Positions 30,779 through 39,991 of a stretch of DNA of 64,000 nucleotides are shown here, piece after piece. The notes under the pieces were generated by a model. It was not told where the DNA came from. It made no database searches and saw nothing but the letters and a program-made list of their open reading frames with translations. The DNA lies in assembly GCA_030694425.1 (NCBI GenBank), contig JAUXYI010000079.1:1-64000 (forward strand). Direction: 5' to 3'. Numbering within the stretch: the stretch's first letter is position 1; each line of letters begins with the position of its first letter. The DNA comes from Thermodesulfovibrionia bacterium. GTDB lineage: Bacteria > Nitrospirota > Thermodesulfovibrionia > UBA6902 > BMS3Bbin08. Both the position numbers and the translations under genes were made by a program.

Positions 30779-30874
30779 GCCAGTGTTGAAGTAATTATTA
30801 AAGAGTGGATTGCAACTGCAAAAGAATTAGGACGCCCTATCCCCCAGCCTAAAGGCCGATTGGTCTTTGCATAA
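30779..30874 (+). pseudogene. C-terminal remnant of a HicB-type antitoxin
   Basis: In-frame 'ASVEVIIKEWIATAKELGRPIPQPKGRLVFA*' matches the canonical HicB C-terminus. Confidence 0.75.
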
Positions 30875-30918
30875 AAAAATTTAACATGCTCTAACAATTC
30901 CTTAGATTTGCCAAATTC

Positions 30919-31080
30919 TCACTCTGCTGCCTTTATCTCTGCAACCCCTTCAACAGGAAGTACAATCCATCCATTGTCAGTAATAAGGTAGACCTCTTTT
31001 TCCCCGATTTCAACAAGGACGCCTTTATAGGTCATGTCGGCTGACCTCACCTCTACCTCTTTGCCTATCAGCTCCTGCAT
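30919..31080 (-). CDS. Small conserved-looking protein (53 aa), unknown function
   Basis: MQELIGKEVEVRSADMTYKGVLVEIGEKEVYLITDNGWIVLPVEGVAEIKAAE*; start abuts the 3' end of the next gene. Not in the ORF track. Confidence 0.65.
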   Translation of the reverse strand: MQELIGKEVEVRSADMTYKGVLVEIGEKEVYLITDNGWIVLPVEGVAEIKAAE

Positions 31081-31856
31081 TATGCCTTCCTCCCAAGATT
31101 ATTCACAAACTCAGCTCCAAGGAGAAAAATACAGGATGAATAATAAATCCACAATAAAAAAAGTATAAAGGTAGTCAATGACCCGTATATTGCCCCAAAA
31201 TGGATTACGTTTTTAACATACCATGTGAAAAAATATTTAGCTAATTCCCATAGAATCGTTACAAAAAGCGCGCCCTTAAAAGCATTTCTCAATGAAACTT
31301 TAGCCTTCGGGGTGATTACGTAAATTGCCGTAAAAGTCATAAGCGCCAGAACAAAAGGCGCAATGTATTTAAAGAAAATACTAAGAGAATATTCTTTTAA
31401 TATAGACGGAACAGAGCTTATTATAAAAGACAGTAAAAGAAACATAATCACCAGCGTCATAATAAAAATAGACCAGAAAATGGATAAAAGGATATGTCTT
31501 TTCTTTGGAATCTTAAAAATAATATTTATGGCACGCTCGGAAGAATAAAAAAGCTGTAAGGATATAAAGCCATATATGAAAAGCATCAGAATACTTATCC
31601 CTTTAAAAGTAATGATATTCTTTAACTCAGATGTTATACCTTTAGTAACTGCGGGGAAAAGATTCACAAGCCCTGAAAGGATAAATTGATAAAGAGCCTC
31701 GTTTTCTCCCATTAAATATCCAAAGAGAGTAATAATTAAGAGACTCAAGGGCACCAAAGATAGTATCGCAAAAAAAGATATCGAAGCTGCAAGATACACG
31801 CATTCATCCTTTAAAAATTCCAGCATGCTTATAGCAATAGTTTTTAATAAATGCAC
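31080..31856 (-). CDS. YihY/virulence factor BrkB family inner membrane protein
   Basis: Six hydrophobic segments, 'DECVYLAASISFFAILSLVPLSLLII', 'IYGSLTTFILFLLWIYYSSCIFLLGAEF'. Confidence 0.88.
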   Translation of the reverse strand: MHLLKTIAISMLEFLKDECVYLAASISFFAILSLVPLSLLIITLFGYLMGENEALYQFILSGLVNLFPAVTKGITSELKNIITFKGISILMLFIYGFISLQLFYSSERAINIIFKIPKKRHILLSIFWSIFIMTLVIMFLLLSFIISSVPSILKEYSLSIFFKYIAPFVLALMTFTAIYVITPKAKVSLRNAFKGALFVTILWELAKYFFTWYVKNVIHFGAIYGSLTTFILFLLWIYYSSCIFLLGAEFVNNLGRKA

Positions 31857-31858
31857 TT

Positions 31859-33157
31859 TTACCTCTGTCTTATAAGAAACCTTACAGGGACTCCTTTAAA
31901 AAGAAATCTTTCCCTTAACTGTTTTTCCAGAAATCTTATATATTCAGGTGTTATCCCTTCTTTTCTATTTGCGAATATTATAAAGCAAGGCGGCTTAACC
32001 CCTGCCTGTGTAATATAATATAATTTAACCTCTCTGCCTTTATACATAGGAGGCTGCTGCATTGAAAGGCTTTCGCTGAGAAAGTCATTTAATTCATGCG
32101 TGCTGATTTTTTTAGCGCTTTCAGCAATTATCTCATCAACCACAGGGAAAAGTTTTGTAACTCTCTGACGGTTTAAAGCAGAGATAGTGAGAATCGGCGC
32201 ATAGCGCATAAACCACAACTTATACTGAAGCTCGTGCTGCAGCTTTTTTAAAAATTGAGCAGTTTTTTCTGTAAGGTCCCACTTATTAAAAAGTATAATT
32301 GCGCCCTTCCCTGCGTCATAAACAAGATTTGCTATTTTCTGGTCCATTTCGACCACCCCTTCCACTGCATCAAAAAGAATCAGGGCAACATCACAACTCT
32401 CAATATTTCTCACTGTCCTCATAAAAGAGTATTTTTCAAATGTCTTTGCCATTTTCCCTTTTTTACGTATGCCGGCAGTATCAATAATGGTATATTTTTT
32501 TGTGTAATATTTACATATTGAGTCAACAGCATCTCTTGTAGTTCCCGGCACAGGGCTGACTATCATCCTTTCTTCGCCGAGCAGGGAATTGACAAGGGTT
32601 GATTTCCCTACATTCGGCCTTCCGACAACTGCTATCTTAGGATATTCAGCTTTCTCTTGTTTCTCTTGAGGCATTACGGCTGAGATACTATCCATCAAAT
32701 CATCAAGCCCGTATCCGTTAAGAGCAGAAACAGGGAATAAATCCACACCTAAGGGATAAAACTCATAGAGAAACTTTTCTTTTTTGGGACCATCGATTTT
32801 ATTCACAGCATAAAAGATTTTCTTGTTATATTTTCTCAGTGTATTGCTTAGTTCAGTATCAGCAGGCATAAGCCCGCTTTCTGCATCCATCAGCATAAGT
32901 ATTACATCTGATTCTTTTATAGCAGCAATAGCCTGCTTTTTAACTTCTCTGACGATATCTTCCTCTGGTTCTGACTGAAAACCTCCGGTGTCAACAATAA
33001 GAAATGTTTTCCCTTCCCATTCAGCATCTCCATAAATCCTGTCCCTTGTTAATCCGGGGGTATCTTTTACAATAGCAATCCTTTTGCCGATCATCCTGTT
33101 AAATAATGTGGACTTACCGACATTGGGTCTTCCAACAATAGCAATTACTGGCTTCAT
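31859..33157 (-). CDS. der: Ribosome biogenesis GTPase Der
   Basis: Two G domains 'GRPNVGKSTLFNRM' and 'GRPNVGKSTLVNSLLGEERMIVSPVPGTTRDAVD', KH-like C-terminus. Confidence 0.97.
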   Translation of the reverse strand: MKPVIAIVGRPNVGKSTLFNRMIGKRIAIVKDTPGLTRDRIYGDAEWEGKTFLIVDTGGFQSEPEEDIVREVKKQAIAAIKESDVILMLMDAESGLMPADTELSNTLRKYNKKIFYAVNKIDGPKKEKFLYEFYPLGVDLFPVSALNGYGLDDLMDSISAVMPQEKQEKAEYPKIAVVGRPNVGKSTLVNSLLGEERMIVSPVPGTTRDAVDSICKYYTKKYTIIDTAGIRKKGKMAKTFEKYSFMRTVRNIESCDVALILFDAVEGVVEMDQKIANLVYDAGKGAIILFNKWDLTEKTAQFLKKLQHELQYKLWFMRYAPILTISALNRQRVTKLFPVVDEIIAESAKKISTHELNDFLSESLSMQQPPMYKGREVKLYYITQAGVKPPCFIIFANRKEGITPEYIRFLEKQLRERFLFKGVPVRFLIRQR

Positions 33158-33365
33158 CTTATCCTCAATTTAAAAAATTTAAAACCCAAATTTTAAATTA
33201 AAACTAATTATATCATAAGGTACTTGAGTATCATGGACTGACCACAATCATATTTTATACTATTATTAATGCTGAACTATTCACTTGACAGAAAATTGAT
33301 AGGATAGCTTATTATAAAAAGAATTAATATATTTTTGATAAGTTGAGGGAATAAGGCAATAATAG

Positions 33366-34010
33366 ATGAGCAACAAAGATAAAAAAAGAATCGGAGAAAT
33401 ATTAAAAGAAGCAGGGCTAATAGATGAATTTCAATTAGCCACCGCTCTGGGCCGCCAAAGGGAGTGGGGAGGAAGACTTGCTTCTATACTAATCAATATG
33501 GGTTTTGTGGATGAAGAATCAGTTGCTTCTGTTCTTGAAAAACAGCTCGGACAGAAATGTTTATCCCTTGATAATAAGAAAATTCCCCCGGAAGCATTAA
33601 ACACAGTAAAACCTGATATAGTTAAAAAATACTGCATAATGCCAATTGAATTTGACCAAAAGACGCTTACCATAGCTACTTCAGACCCAACCGACCTTAA
33701 AACAATTGATGAGCTTAGTTTTATCCTCGGTGTTAGGATTAAACCTGTCCTTGCCCTTGAATCCAGCATAAAGAGAGCCATAACCCGACATTACGCCGGC
33801 GTAATTTTTGCAGACAGCAATATATATCAAATTGACACTGCAAATTTATCGGAACACATGGATTTAATGAGATTTGAAAAGATTAAGCCTGATACATCCT
33901 ACCCTCCCGAGGCAATCATTGAAGCCCTTACAGAACTACTTATTGAAAAAGGCATAATCAAAAAGGAAGACCTTACAGGTAAGATAAGAAAAAAACTCTA
34001 TAAAGATTGA
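33366..34010 (+). CDS. GspE/PilB N-terminal (MshEN) domain protein without ATPase
   Basis: 'RIGEILKEAGLIDEFQLATALGRQ', 'DPTDLKTIDELSFILGVRIKPVLALESSIKRAITRHY'. Confidence 0.8.
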   Translation: MSNKDKKRIGEILKEAGLIDEFQLATALGRQREWGGRLASILINMGFVDEESVASVLEKQLGQKCLSLDNKKIPPEALNTVKPDIVKKYCIMPIEFDQKTLTIATSDPTDLKTIDELSFILGVRIKPVLALESSIKRAITRHYAGVIFADSNIYQIDTANLSEHMDLMRFEKIKPDTSYPPEAIIEALTELLIEKGIIKKEDLTGKIRKKLYKD

Positions 34011-34069
34011 TACCATGGCGGCTTTTTTTCATCAAACACTAATACAATCGCATTAAGTACTGTTACATT

Positions 34070-34225
34070 GTGATTGCGAGCCCCTTCGCTTCTGTCATTC
34101 TGAGCGAAGCGAAGAATCTCGTCTTTTTCGCTCAGGGCAGGCTCCGGCGAAGCAATCTCTGAGTGAGAGGATTGCTTCGTCGTCCCGAATAGAATCGGGA
34201 CTCCTCGCAATGACATCTTATTTAT
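34070..34225. repeat. Dispersed 'cgcttctgtcattctgagcgaagcgaag...gattgcttcgtcgtcccg...cctcgcaatgaca' repeat
   Basis: Related copy at 38127-38372. Confidence 0.85.
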
Positions 34226-34274
34226 TGCATTTGTATTAATTCCAATAAACACACAGCATTGGGGAGGGTGAAAA

Positions 34275-34330
34275 TAAGTTCCAATCCCCCTCACCCTAAC
34301 CCTCTCCCTCAAGGGGAGAGGGGATTTTTA
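34275..34330. repeat. C-rich/G-rich palindrome 'ccccctcaccctaaccctctccctcaaggggagagggga'
   Basis: Related to 36674-36737, 36856-36910, 40848-40982, 52470-52512. Confidence 0.8.
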
Positions 34331-34429
34331 GGAAACCACGCAGCAGAGCTTCGAGGAATTCTTTTGATTAAAAATTGACAAATATATTTTGGTAAAATAT
34401 GTCATAAAAGTTGACATATAGAGGGGCAA

Positions 34430-35140
34430 ATGATATATTTTAAAGAGATGATTAAGATAAAAAAAATAACTTTTATAATCGCCTTAATAACCTTCCTGAC
34501 AGGTTGGTCATTTTCTTTCGCGGATATATATAAATATATAGATCAGAATGGCGTTATACACTTTACCAATACCCCTGAAAACAGCCAGTATAAAAAAATC
34601 ATATCCGAAAGCAAACCTCAACCAAAATTAAAAAAGAATGTTCCAAGCACTGCACATTATCATCAGATAGTAGATAACAAATCAGCGAAGTACAATGTAG
34701 AGCCTTCTCTTGTAAGAGCAGTAATAAAGACGGAATCTAACTGGGATGCCGCGGCAGTATCACAAAAAGGCGCAATGGGATTAATGCAGTTAATGCCAAC
34801 TACTGCGAATGATATGGATGTAAGAAATCCATTTAATCCGGAAGAAAACATCGAGGGCGGGACAAGATACCTGAGATACCTTTTGAATAAATTTGATGGA
34901 GATCTTACCCTCGCACTTGCAGCTTATAATGCAGGCCCGAAAACCGTAGAAAAGTTTGGCAGCATACCGCCAATACCCGAAACACAGAAATATGTAAAAC
35001 AAGTCCTTTCTATATATAAAAACGGCAGTAAATCAGGCAGTGCACCAAGCATCATATATAAAGTTATTTATAACGACGGAACTATCCTTTATACAAATAC
35101 CCCCTTTCCTTACGAAGGATATAATCTCTCAAGATTCTGA
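34430..35140 (+). CDS. Lytic transglycosylase (SLT) with DUF4124-like N-terminus
   Basis: 'DIYKYIDQNGVIHFTNTPEN', 'VKTESNWDAAAVSQKGAMGLMQLMPTTA', 'ALAAYNAGPKTVEKFGSIPPIPETQKYV'. Confidence 0.92.
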   Translation: MIYFKEMIKIKKITFIIALITFLTGWSFSFADIYKYIDQNGVIHFTNTPENSQYKKIISESKPQPKLKKNVPSTAHYHQIVDNKSAKYNVEPSLVRAVIKTESNWDAAAVSQKGAMGLMQLMPTTANDMDVRNPFNPEENIEGGTRYLRYLLNKFDGDLTLALAAYNAGPKTVEKFGSIPPIPETQKYVKQVLSIYKNGSKSGSAPSIIYKVIYNDGTILYTNTPFPYEGYNLSRF

Positions 35141-35160
35141 AAAAGTTTTTCTAAAATTAA

Positions 35161-36144
35161 ATGGCTGACATTAATATCCTTCGAGAAAAAATCTTGAGGC
35201 TTAAAGAAAAGAGAAACGCGATAATACTCGCCCATAATTATCAGCGCGATGAAGTACAGGACATTGCTGATTTTATAGGTGACTCCCTTGAACTTTCCCG
35301 CACCGCATCCTCAATACGCTGTGATGTCATCGTATTCTGCGGTGTAAATTTCATGGCGGAAAGCGCATCCATACTCTCACCGGAAAAAACCGTCCTTCTG
35401 CCTGAGCTCACAGCCTGCTGCCCGATGGCTGACATGATAACCGTTGAAGAGCCAAGAGAACTAATAACGCAATTCCCTGGTTACAAATTTACAGATGGAT
35501 ATGTCTATCCCGCAAATTTCACATTAAGGGATATGAAAAAACTTTACCCCGGCGTTCCTGTAGCCGCATATGTGAATACAACAGCAGATGTAAAAGCAGA
35601 GAGCGATATATGCTGTACTTCCGCCAATAGTGTAAAGATTGTTGAATCACTTGACTCCGACAAAGTAATCTGCATACCCGACAGGAATCTTGCCAGATGG
35701 ATTGCAAAAAACACAAAAAAAGAAATAATAGCATGGGATGGATTCTGTCATCTACATCACAGGGTGATTGTTGAAGATGTTATGCGGGCAAGACAGGAAC
35801 ATCCAGATGCCCTTGTTGTTGCTCATCCGGAATGCAGGATAGAAGTACTTGAAATCTCTGACCACGTAACAAGCACTTCCGGAATGCTCAGGTTCGCTTC
35901 ATCATCAAGCGCAAAGGAATTCATTATCGGTACAGAGATTGGGCTTCTTTACAGACTTAGGAAGGAAAATCCTGAAAAATCTTTTTATCCCTTAAGAAAA
36001 GACATGATATGCCCAAACATGAAAAAGACAACTCTTAACAGTGTGCTTAATGTACTTGAAACAATGACAAATATAATTAAGGTCCCGGAAGAAATAAGGA
36101 TTCCTGCCAAAAGGGCGCTTGAGAGGATGTTAGAGGTAAAATAA
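35161..36144 (+). CDS. nadA: Quinolinate synthase A
   Basis: 'AIILAHNYQRDEVQDIADFIGDSLELSR', 'PEKTVLLPELTACCPMADM', 'VVAHPECRIEVLEISDHVTSTSGMLRF'. Confidence 0.97.
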   Translation: MADINILREKILRLKEKRNAIILAHNYQRDEVQDIADFIGDSLELSRTASSIRCDVIVFCGVNFMAESASILSPEKTVLLPELTACCPMADMITVEEPRELITQFPGYKFTDGYVYPANFTLRDMKKLYPGVPVAAYVNTTADVKAESDICCTSANSVKIVESLDSDKVICIPDRNLARWIAKNTKKEIIAWDGFCHLHHRVIVEDVMRARQEHPDALVVAHPECRIEVLEISDHVTSTSGMLRFASSSSAKEFIIGTEIGLLYRLRKENPEKSFYPLRKDMICPNMKKTTLNSVLNVLETMTNIIKVPEEIRIPAKRALERMLEVK

Positions 36145-36285
36145 TTATTTTTCTTGGGGCTTCGCTCCTCACACCAAAATTATTGATATATTTTCCATGT
36201 CTTTCAGACAGAGTTGCTTTCTTTGACCACTCTACAAGTCGTAGACTTGACCCCTTGAATCCTTTAAGGTATTTTATCACTCATT

Positions 36286-37512
36286 ATGACCCCTCTTGAG
36301 AAAATAATAATTGATAAAATCAAAAAACAAGATCTCATCACATTTGAGACTTTCATGGACATGGCGCTTTATTATCCTGGGCTTGGGTACTACACATCTC
36401 CAGATTTAAAGATAGGACGTAAAGGAGATTTTTATACAAGCCCGCACCTGCACAAGATATTCGGCGCAATGATTGGAAAACAGCTTGAAGAAATGTGGGA
36501 GATAATAGAAAGACCATCTGTTTTTCATGCAGTTGAAATCGGAGCAGGCGCCGGTTATCTGTGCAAGGACATACTTGATTATTTAAAAACCAGGGAAATC
36601 TTCCAATCGCTGAATTACATAATTGTAGAAATAAATCCTGTGATGATAGAAAAACAAAAAGAATTACTTTCAAATCCCCCCAACCCCCCTTTCATAAAGG
36701 TCATGACTCGTAGAGGGGGCGAGAGGGGATTATTGGATGAAAAAGTAAAATGGATTTCTTCCCTAAGAGAGCTTAATAATATCAGAGGCTGCATTTTTTC
36801 AAATGAACTTTTGGACGCATTCCCTGTCCATGTTGTTGAAATTGTGAATGAAGATTACCCCTCCCCCACCCCCCTCCCTCAAAGGGAGGGGGTAAGGGGG
36901 AGGGTGAAAGAGATTTATGTTGCTTTTGATGGTAATAAAATTATTGAACTAAAACAAGATATTAGCTCAATAGATATAATAAATTACATTAAAGAATTTT
37001 CCATCGATATTCCAAATGGTTACAGAACTGAAATCAACTTAAAAATAAAAGACTGGCTTAAAGAAATTTCTGAAATTTTGCATGAAGGATTTGTTATTAC
37101 AATTGATTACGGTTATACAGCCAAAGAGTATTATGATGAGGAACGCTCAAAAGGCACCCTTCTCTGTTATCACAAACACCGCATGAATGAAAATCCCTAT
37201 GAGAATATTGGCAAGCAGGATATAACAGCGCATGTAAATTTTTCATCTCTTAAAAAATGGGGCGAAGAAATCGGATTTAAAACAATAGGCTACTGCCCGC
37301 AGGGAACATTCCTAATTTCACTTGGAATTGATGAAGTAATAACAGAGTTATATGGCAACTCACTTGATTATGAATCAGAGATTTTAAAGATTAAAGGCCT
37401 GATATTGCCTCAGGGCATGGGAGAATCTCATAGGGTGATGATTCAATACAAAGGAGAGCGTTTGCCAACACTCAGAGGATTTTCAATGCGGAATCAAATA
37501 AACACTCTTTAG
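36286..37512 (+). CDS. SAM-dependent methyltransferase, MidA/NDUFAF7 family
   Basis: 'PLEKIIIDKIKKQDLITFETFMDMALYYPGLGYYTS', 'GRKGDFYTSPHLHKIFG', 'CIFSNELLDAFPVHVVE'. Two repeat-encoded insertions. Confidence 0.88.
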   Translation: MTPLEKIIIDKIKKQDLITFETFMDMALYYPGLGYYTSPDLKIGRKGDFYTSPHLHKIFGAMIGKQLEEMWEIIERPSVFHAVEIGAGAGYLCKDILDYLKTREIFQSLNYIIVEINPVMIEKQKELLSNPPNPPFIKVMTRRGGERGLLDEKVKWISSLRELNNIRGCIFSNELLDAFPVHVVEIVNEDYPSPTPLPQREGVRGRVKEIYVAFDGNKIIELKQDISSIDIINYIKEFSIDIPNGYRTEINLKIKDWLKEISEILHEGFVITIDYGYTAKEYYDEERSKGTLLCYHKHRMNENPYENIGKQDITAHVNFSSLKKWGEEIGFKTIGYCPQGTFLISLGIDEVITELYGNSLDYESEILKIKGLILPQGMGESHRVMIQYKGERLPTLRGFSMRNQINTL

Positions 37513-37712
37513 CAGTTAGCCACTGATTTACGCAGATTGACACGGATTTTTCAATGAGTTACAAGAAGTTCATATTTCACCTTTTTAGTGAAATATGGAA
37601 TAAGCATAATTTTTTGTTCTATCGGTCTTTATCTGTGTTCATCTGTGGCCAAATACTTTTTGTAGGTTTAAATATCTATCTTATACTATTTTATTAGAAG
37701 TCAAAATTCAGT

Positions 37713-37778
37713 CTGAAACACAAAACGCTGAAACTCAGCGGCGGGCAATCGGCCGTCTGCTGGGGTGTTTTGTTAGCG
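37713..37778 (+). other. Possible solitary attC-like palindrome
   Basis: acaaaac...gttttgt arms with cggcgggcaatcggccgtctgctgg core, ending GTTAGCG. Confidence 0.3.
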
Positions 37779-37793
37779 ACTATAAAATTATTG

Positions 37794-38042
37794 TTATGCC
37801 CGAACTGTCCGAGACTGCCTGGTCTTTGGAAGCTTTCTCAACTGTATAACCAGTCGTAATGCCTCATTCACTGCTTCACCGTTTGGAAATACGCTGGCTA
37901 CATCAGGCTCCAGGAGCACTATATTGGTACCCTTTTGAAAACGATGGGCGTACTTTCCCCGAATTCCAGATTTCAATAACGACTTTAGGTCGTATTCTGG
38001 ACGCAGATCATCTTCGAGCTCTTGTTTATTTTCCTTCTTCAT
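37794..38042 (-). CDS. Antitoxin-like small protein (partner of a BrnT-like toxin)
   Basis: 'LRPEYDLKSLLKSGIRGKYAHRFQKGTNIVLLEPDVASVFPNGEAVNEALRLVIQL' directly overlapping a toxin C-terminal remnant. Confidence 0.6.
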   Translation of the reverse strand: MKKENKQELEDDLRPEYDLKSLLKSGIRGKYAHRFQKGTNIVLLEPDVASVFPNGEAVNEALRLVIQLRKLPKTRQSRTVRA

Positions 38043-38128
38043 AAGCCTCTCTTTCTGTTTTAGTCAATGCTCTTGCGCTGATTATTCTAATCCGACCGCC
38101 TCTATCAGTATGGGCAACTATCAGCAGC
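38026..38128 (-). pseudogene. C-terminal remnant of BrnT-like toxin
   Basis: Minus-strand 'LLIVAHTDRGGRIRIISARALTKTEREAYEEGK*' is typical of BrnT C-termini. Upstream part replaced by a repeat. Confidence 0.7.
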
Positions 38129-38372
38129 CTGTTGAAAAAGTCGAATGACTGTCTTTGCGAGCCCTTCGCTTCTGTCATTGCGAACCCTTCCCTGTCATTG
38201 AGAACCCTTCCCTGTCATTGAGAACGAAGTGAAGCAATCTCCTTATTCTTGCTCAGGGTAAACTCCGCGAAGCAATCTCGCTTCTATATTAATCAATGAA
38301 CTGGAGATTGCTTCGTCATCCCGACGAGTCGGGATTCCTCGCAATGACACATGCAGGCAGTTTTTCAACAGG
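38127..38372. repeat. MITE-like composite with cctgttgaaaaa / tttttcaacagg ends
   Basis: Terminal inverted repeats; internal 'cccttccctgtcattgagaa' duplicated in tandem. Confidence 0.75.
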
Positions 38373-38395
38373 ATGTCAAGACACCTGTCAGTCTC

Positions 38396-38734
38396 CTATT
38401 TCTTCGGATTATTCAAATAGTCACCAAGCAGCTCCCTGCTGTGTTCATCCTCGTGACAATATACGCACAGGTTTTCCCAGTTAGAGCCGTCAGCGGGATT
38501 GTTCCGGCTGTTTCCGTCTTTATGGTGTACGGTCAGCAAGTGGCTGTCTTTGTGGTCGAACTCTCTGCCGCACTTGGCGCATATGAGCCCGTGAATATTC
38601 AGCGAGCGTTCCCGATAGGTTTTGGCAGGAGAAATGTTCTGCCGCAGTCCCGCGACAAACTCTTCAACGGTTTTACTTTTGCCGGTTTTTTTCGGCCATC
38701 GCGATTTGTGCCTGCCCCTGTATGACATGGTCAT
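38396..38734 (-). CDS. HNH endonuclease (YajD-like)
   Basis: 'CAKCGREFDHKDSHLLTVHHKDGNSRNNPADGSNWENLCVYCHEDEHSR'. Confidence 0.9.
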   Translation of the reverse strand: MTMSYRGRHKSRWPKKTGKSKTVEEFVAGLRQNISPAKTYRERSLNIHGLICAKCGREFDHKDSHLLTVHHKDGNSRNNPADGSNWENLCVYCHEDEHSRELLGDYLNNPKK

Positions 38735-39489
38735 TTAAAATACACCTTCAGCCTCTCTATGCTTTTTTTCACATCCTCAACAGAATGAGCCTCAATTGTA
38801 TAGACACAGTTTTTCCCCTGAAGTTCTCTGAATAAAGTCCTGAAATCAAAATTACCTTCTCCGATAGCAAGGTGTAAATCTTTGTCTTTGGCATTATCAT
38901 GGAGATGAAGTTCAATAATATACAGCTTTAACATCTCAAGCCAGTCTGAAAGAAACAGTTTTGAAAAAAGATTAAAATGACCTGTATCAAAACATATTCC
39001 AAAATTTTTAGAATCCACCATCTCCATCAAGAGTTTCAGATTTGCAGGTTCATCCTCCACTATGTTTTCTATGGCTATCTTGACCCCTAAAGCAGAAGCC
39101 TTTCTATTTAAAGGTATCCATGTCTTCAGACTCTCCTCGAGCCATATATCAACCCTGCTGTCATATTTCCATTTATCATACCCTGAGTGAAAAACAACGA
39201 TCTTTGGTTTTAAGATATCCGCAAAATCAAGAATCTCGGAAAATCTCTGAAATGTAACCTCTCTCACTCTTGAATCAACGGCGCCGGGAGATAAGTCCAT
39301 AAAAGGAGCATGGATTGTAAGCTGCGGATTGTAGTCAAGCCTCTTTTTTAAATTGATTATGTCTTTCTTTTTTAAGTCATCAAACCGCTTGGAGCCGAAG
39401 TAAATCTCAAGATTCAATTTTTCCTTTTTTATAAATGGAAAATAATTCTCCAGCAGATTATAAGGAACATGGATATGCGGATTTATCAC
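38731..39489 (-). CDS. Sugar phosphate isomerase/epimerase (AP endonuclease 2-like TIM barrel)
   Basis: 'LTIHAPFMDLSPGA', 'NFGICFDTGHFNLF', 'IELHLHDNAKDKDLHLAIGEGNFDF'. Confidence 0.85.
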   Translation of the reverse strand: MINPHIHVPYNLLENYFPFIKKEKLNLEIYFGSKRFDDLKKKDIINLKKRLDYNPQLTIHAPFMDLSPGAVDSRVREVTFQRFSEILDFADILKPKIVVFHSGYDKWKYDSRVDIWLEESLKTWIPLNRKASALGVKIAIENIVEDEPANLKLLMEMVDSKNFGICFDTGHFNLFSKLFLSDWLEMLKLYIIELHLHDNAKDKDLHLAIGEGNFDFRTLFRELQGKNCVYTIEAHSVEDVKKSIERLKVYFK

Positions 39490-39779
39490 TTTGCTTTGGC
39501 AGTCTCTTCTTTCTTGGTAGTAGTCTCGGTCTTTTTCTCAGATTTTGCATCCCTGGATTTATCAGCAGGCTTTCCAGACTCAAGCGCCTTTTTTCTTTCA
39601 GCCGAAGGATAATCCGTCACATACCAGCCGCTGCCTTTAAGCACAAAAGAGGTACTGGTTATGAGTTTAGTTAATCTTCCTCCGCAGGATTCACACTCAA
39701 TTAGAGGCGCATCAGTCATCTTCTGAGTCACCTCAAACTGTTTACTGCATTTTGTACATTTGTATTCGTATATAGGCAC
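39486..39779 (-). CDS. FmdB family zinc ribbon protein
   Basis: 'MPIYEYKCTKCSKQFEVTQKMTDAPLIECESCGG'. Confidence 0.93.
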   Translation of the reverse strand: MPIYEYKCTKCSKQFEVTQKMTDAPLIECESCGGRLTKLITSTSFVLKGSGWYVTDYPSAERKKALESGKPADKSRDAKSEKKTETTTKKEETAKAK

Positions 39780-39824
39780 AGCTAACCTTTTATTATAAAT
39801 AATTTAAGAATTTTATTGTACTGC

Positions 39825-39905
39825 GTACAGCGTAGTTCGTACTGCGTAAAAAATATACCCTGACGGAGTACGCAAAACGCGGTACGCGGTACGAATCAGT
39901 ACGCA
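39825..39905. repeat. Dispersed 'actgcgtacagcgtag/gtacgcggtacg' repeat
   Basis: Inverted gtacgc/gcgtac words in intergenic sequence. Confidence 0.6.
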
Positions 39906-39991
39906 ATTTTGATTTTTGCACTTTACATTTTATTTATATCATATTCATACAATCCTTGACAACACCATGAAGCTGTGATATTAAAGATTAT

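Noticed and set aside
34000-34330. 104-aa ORF 'MRERVRVRGIGTYFHPPQ...'
   Set aside because: Translation across two dispersed repeats; no coding signature.
38351-38725. 124-aa plus-strand ORF over the HNH gene
   Set aside because: Antisense to a canonical HNH endonuclease; no independent support.
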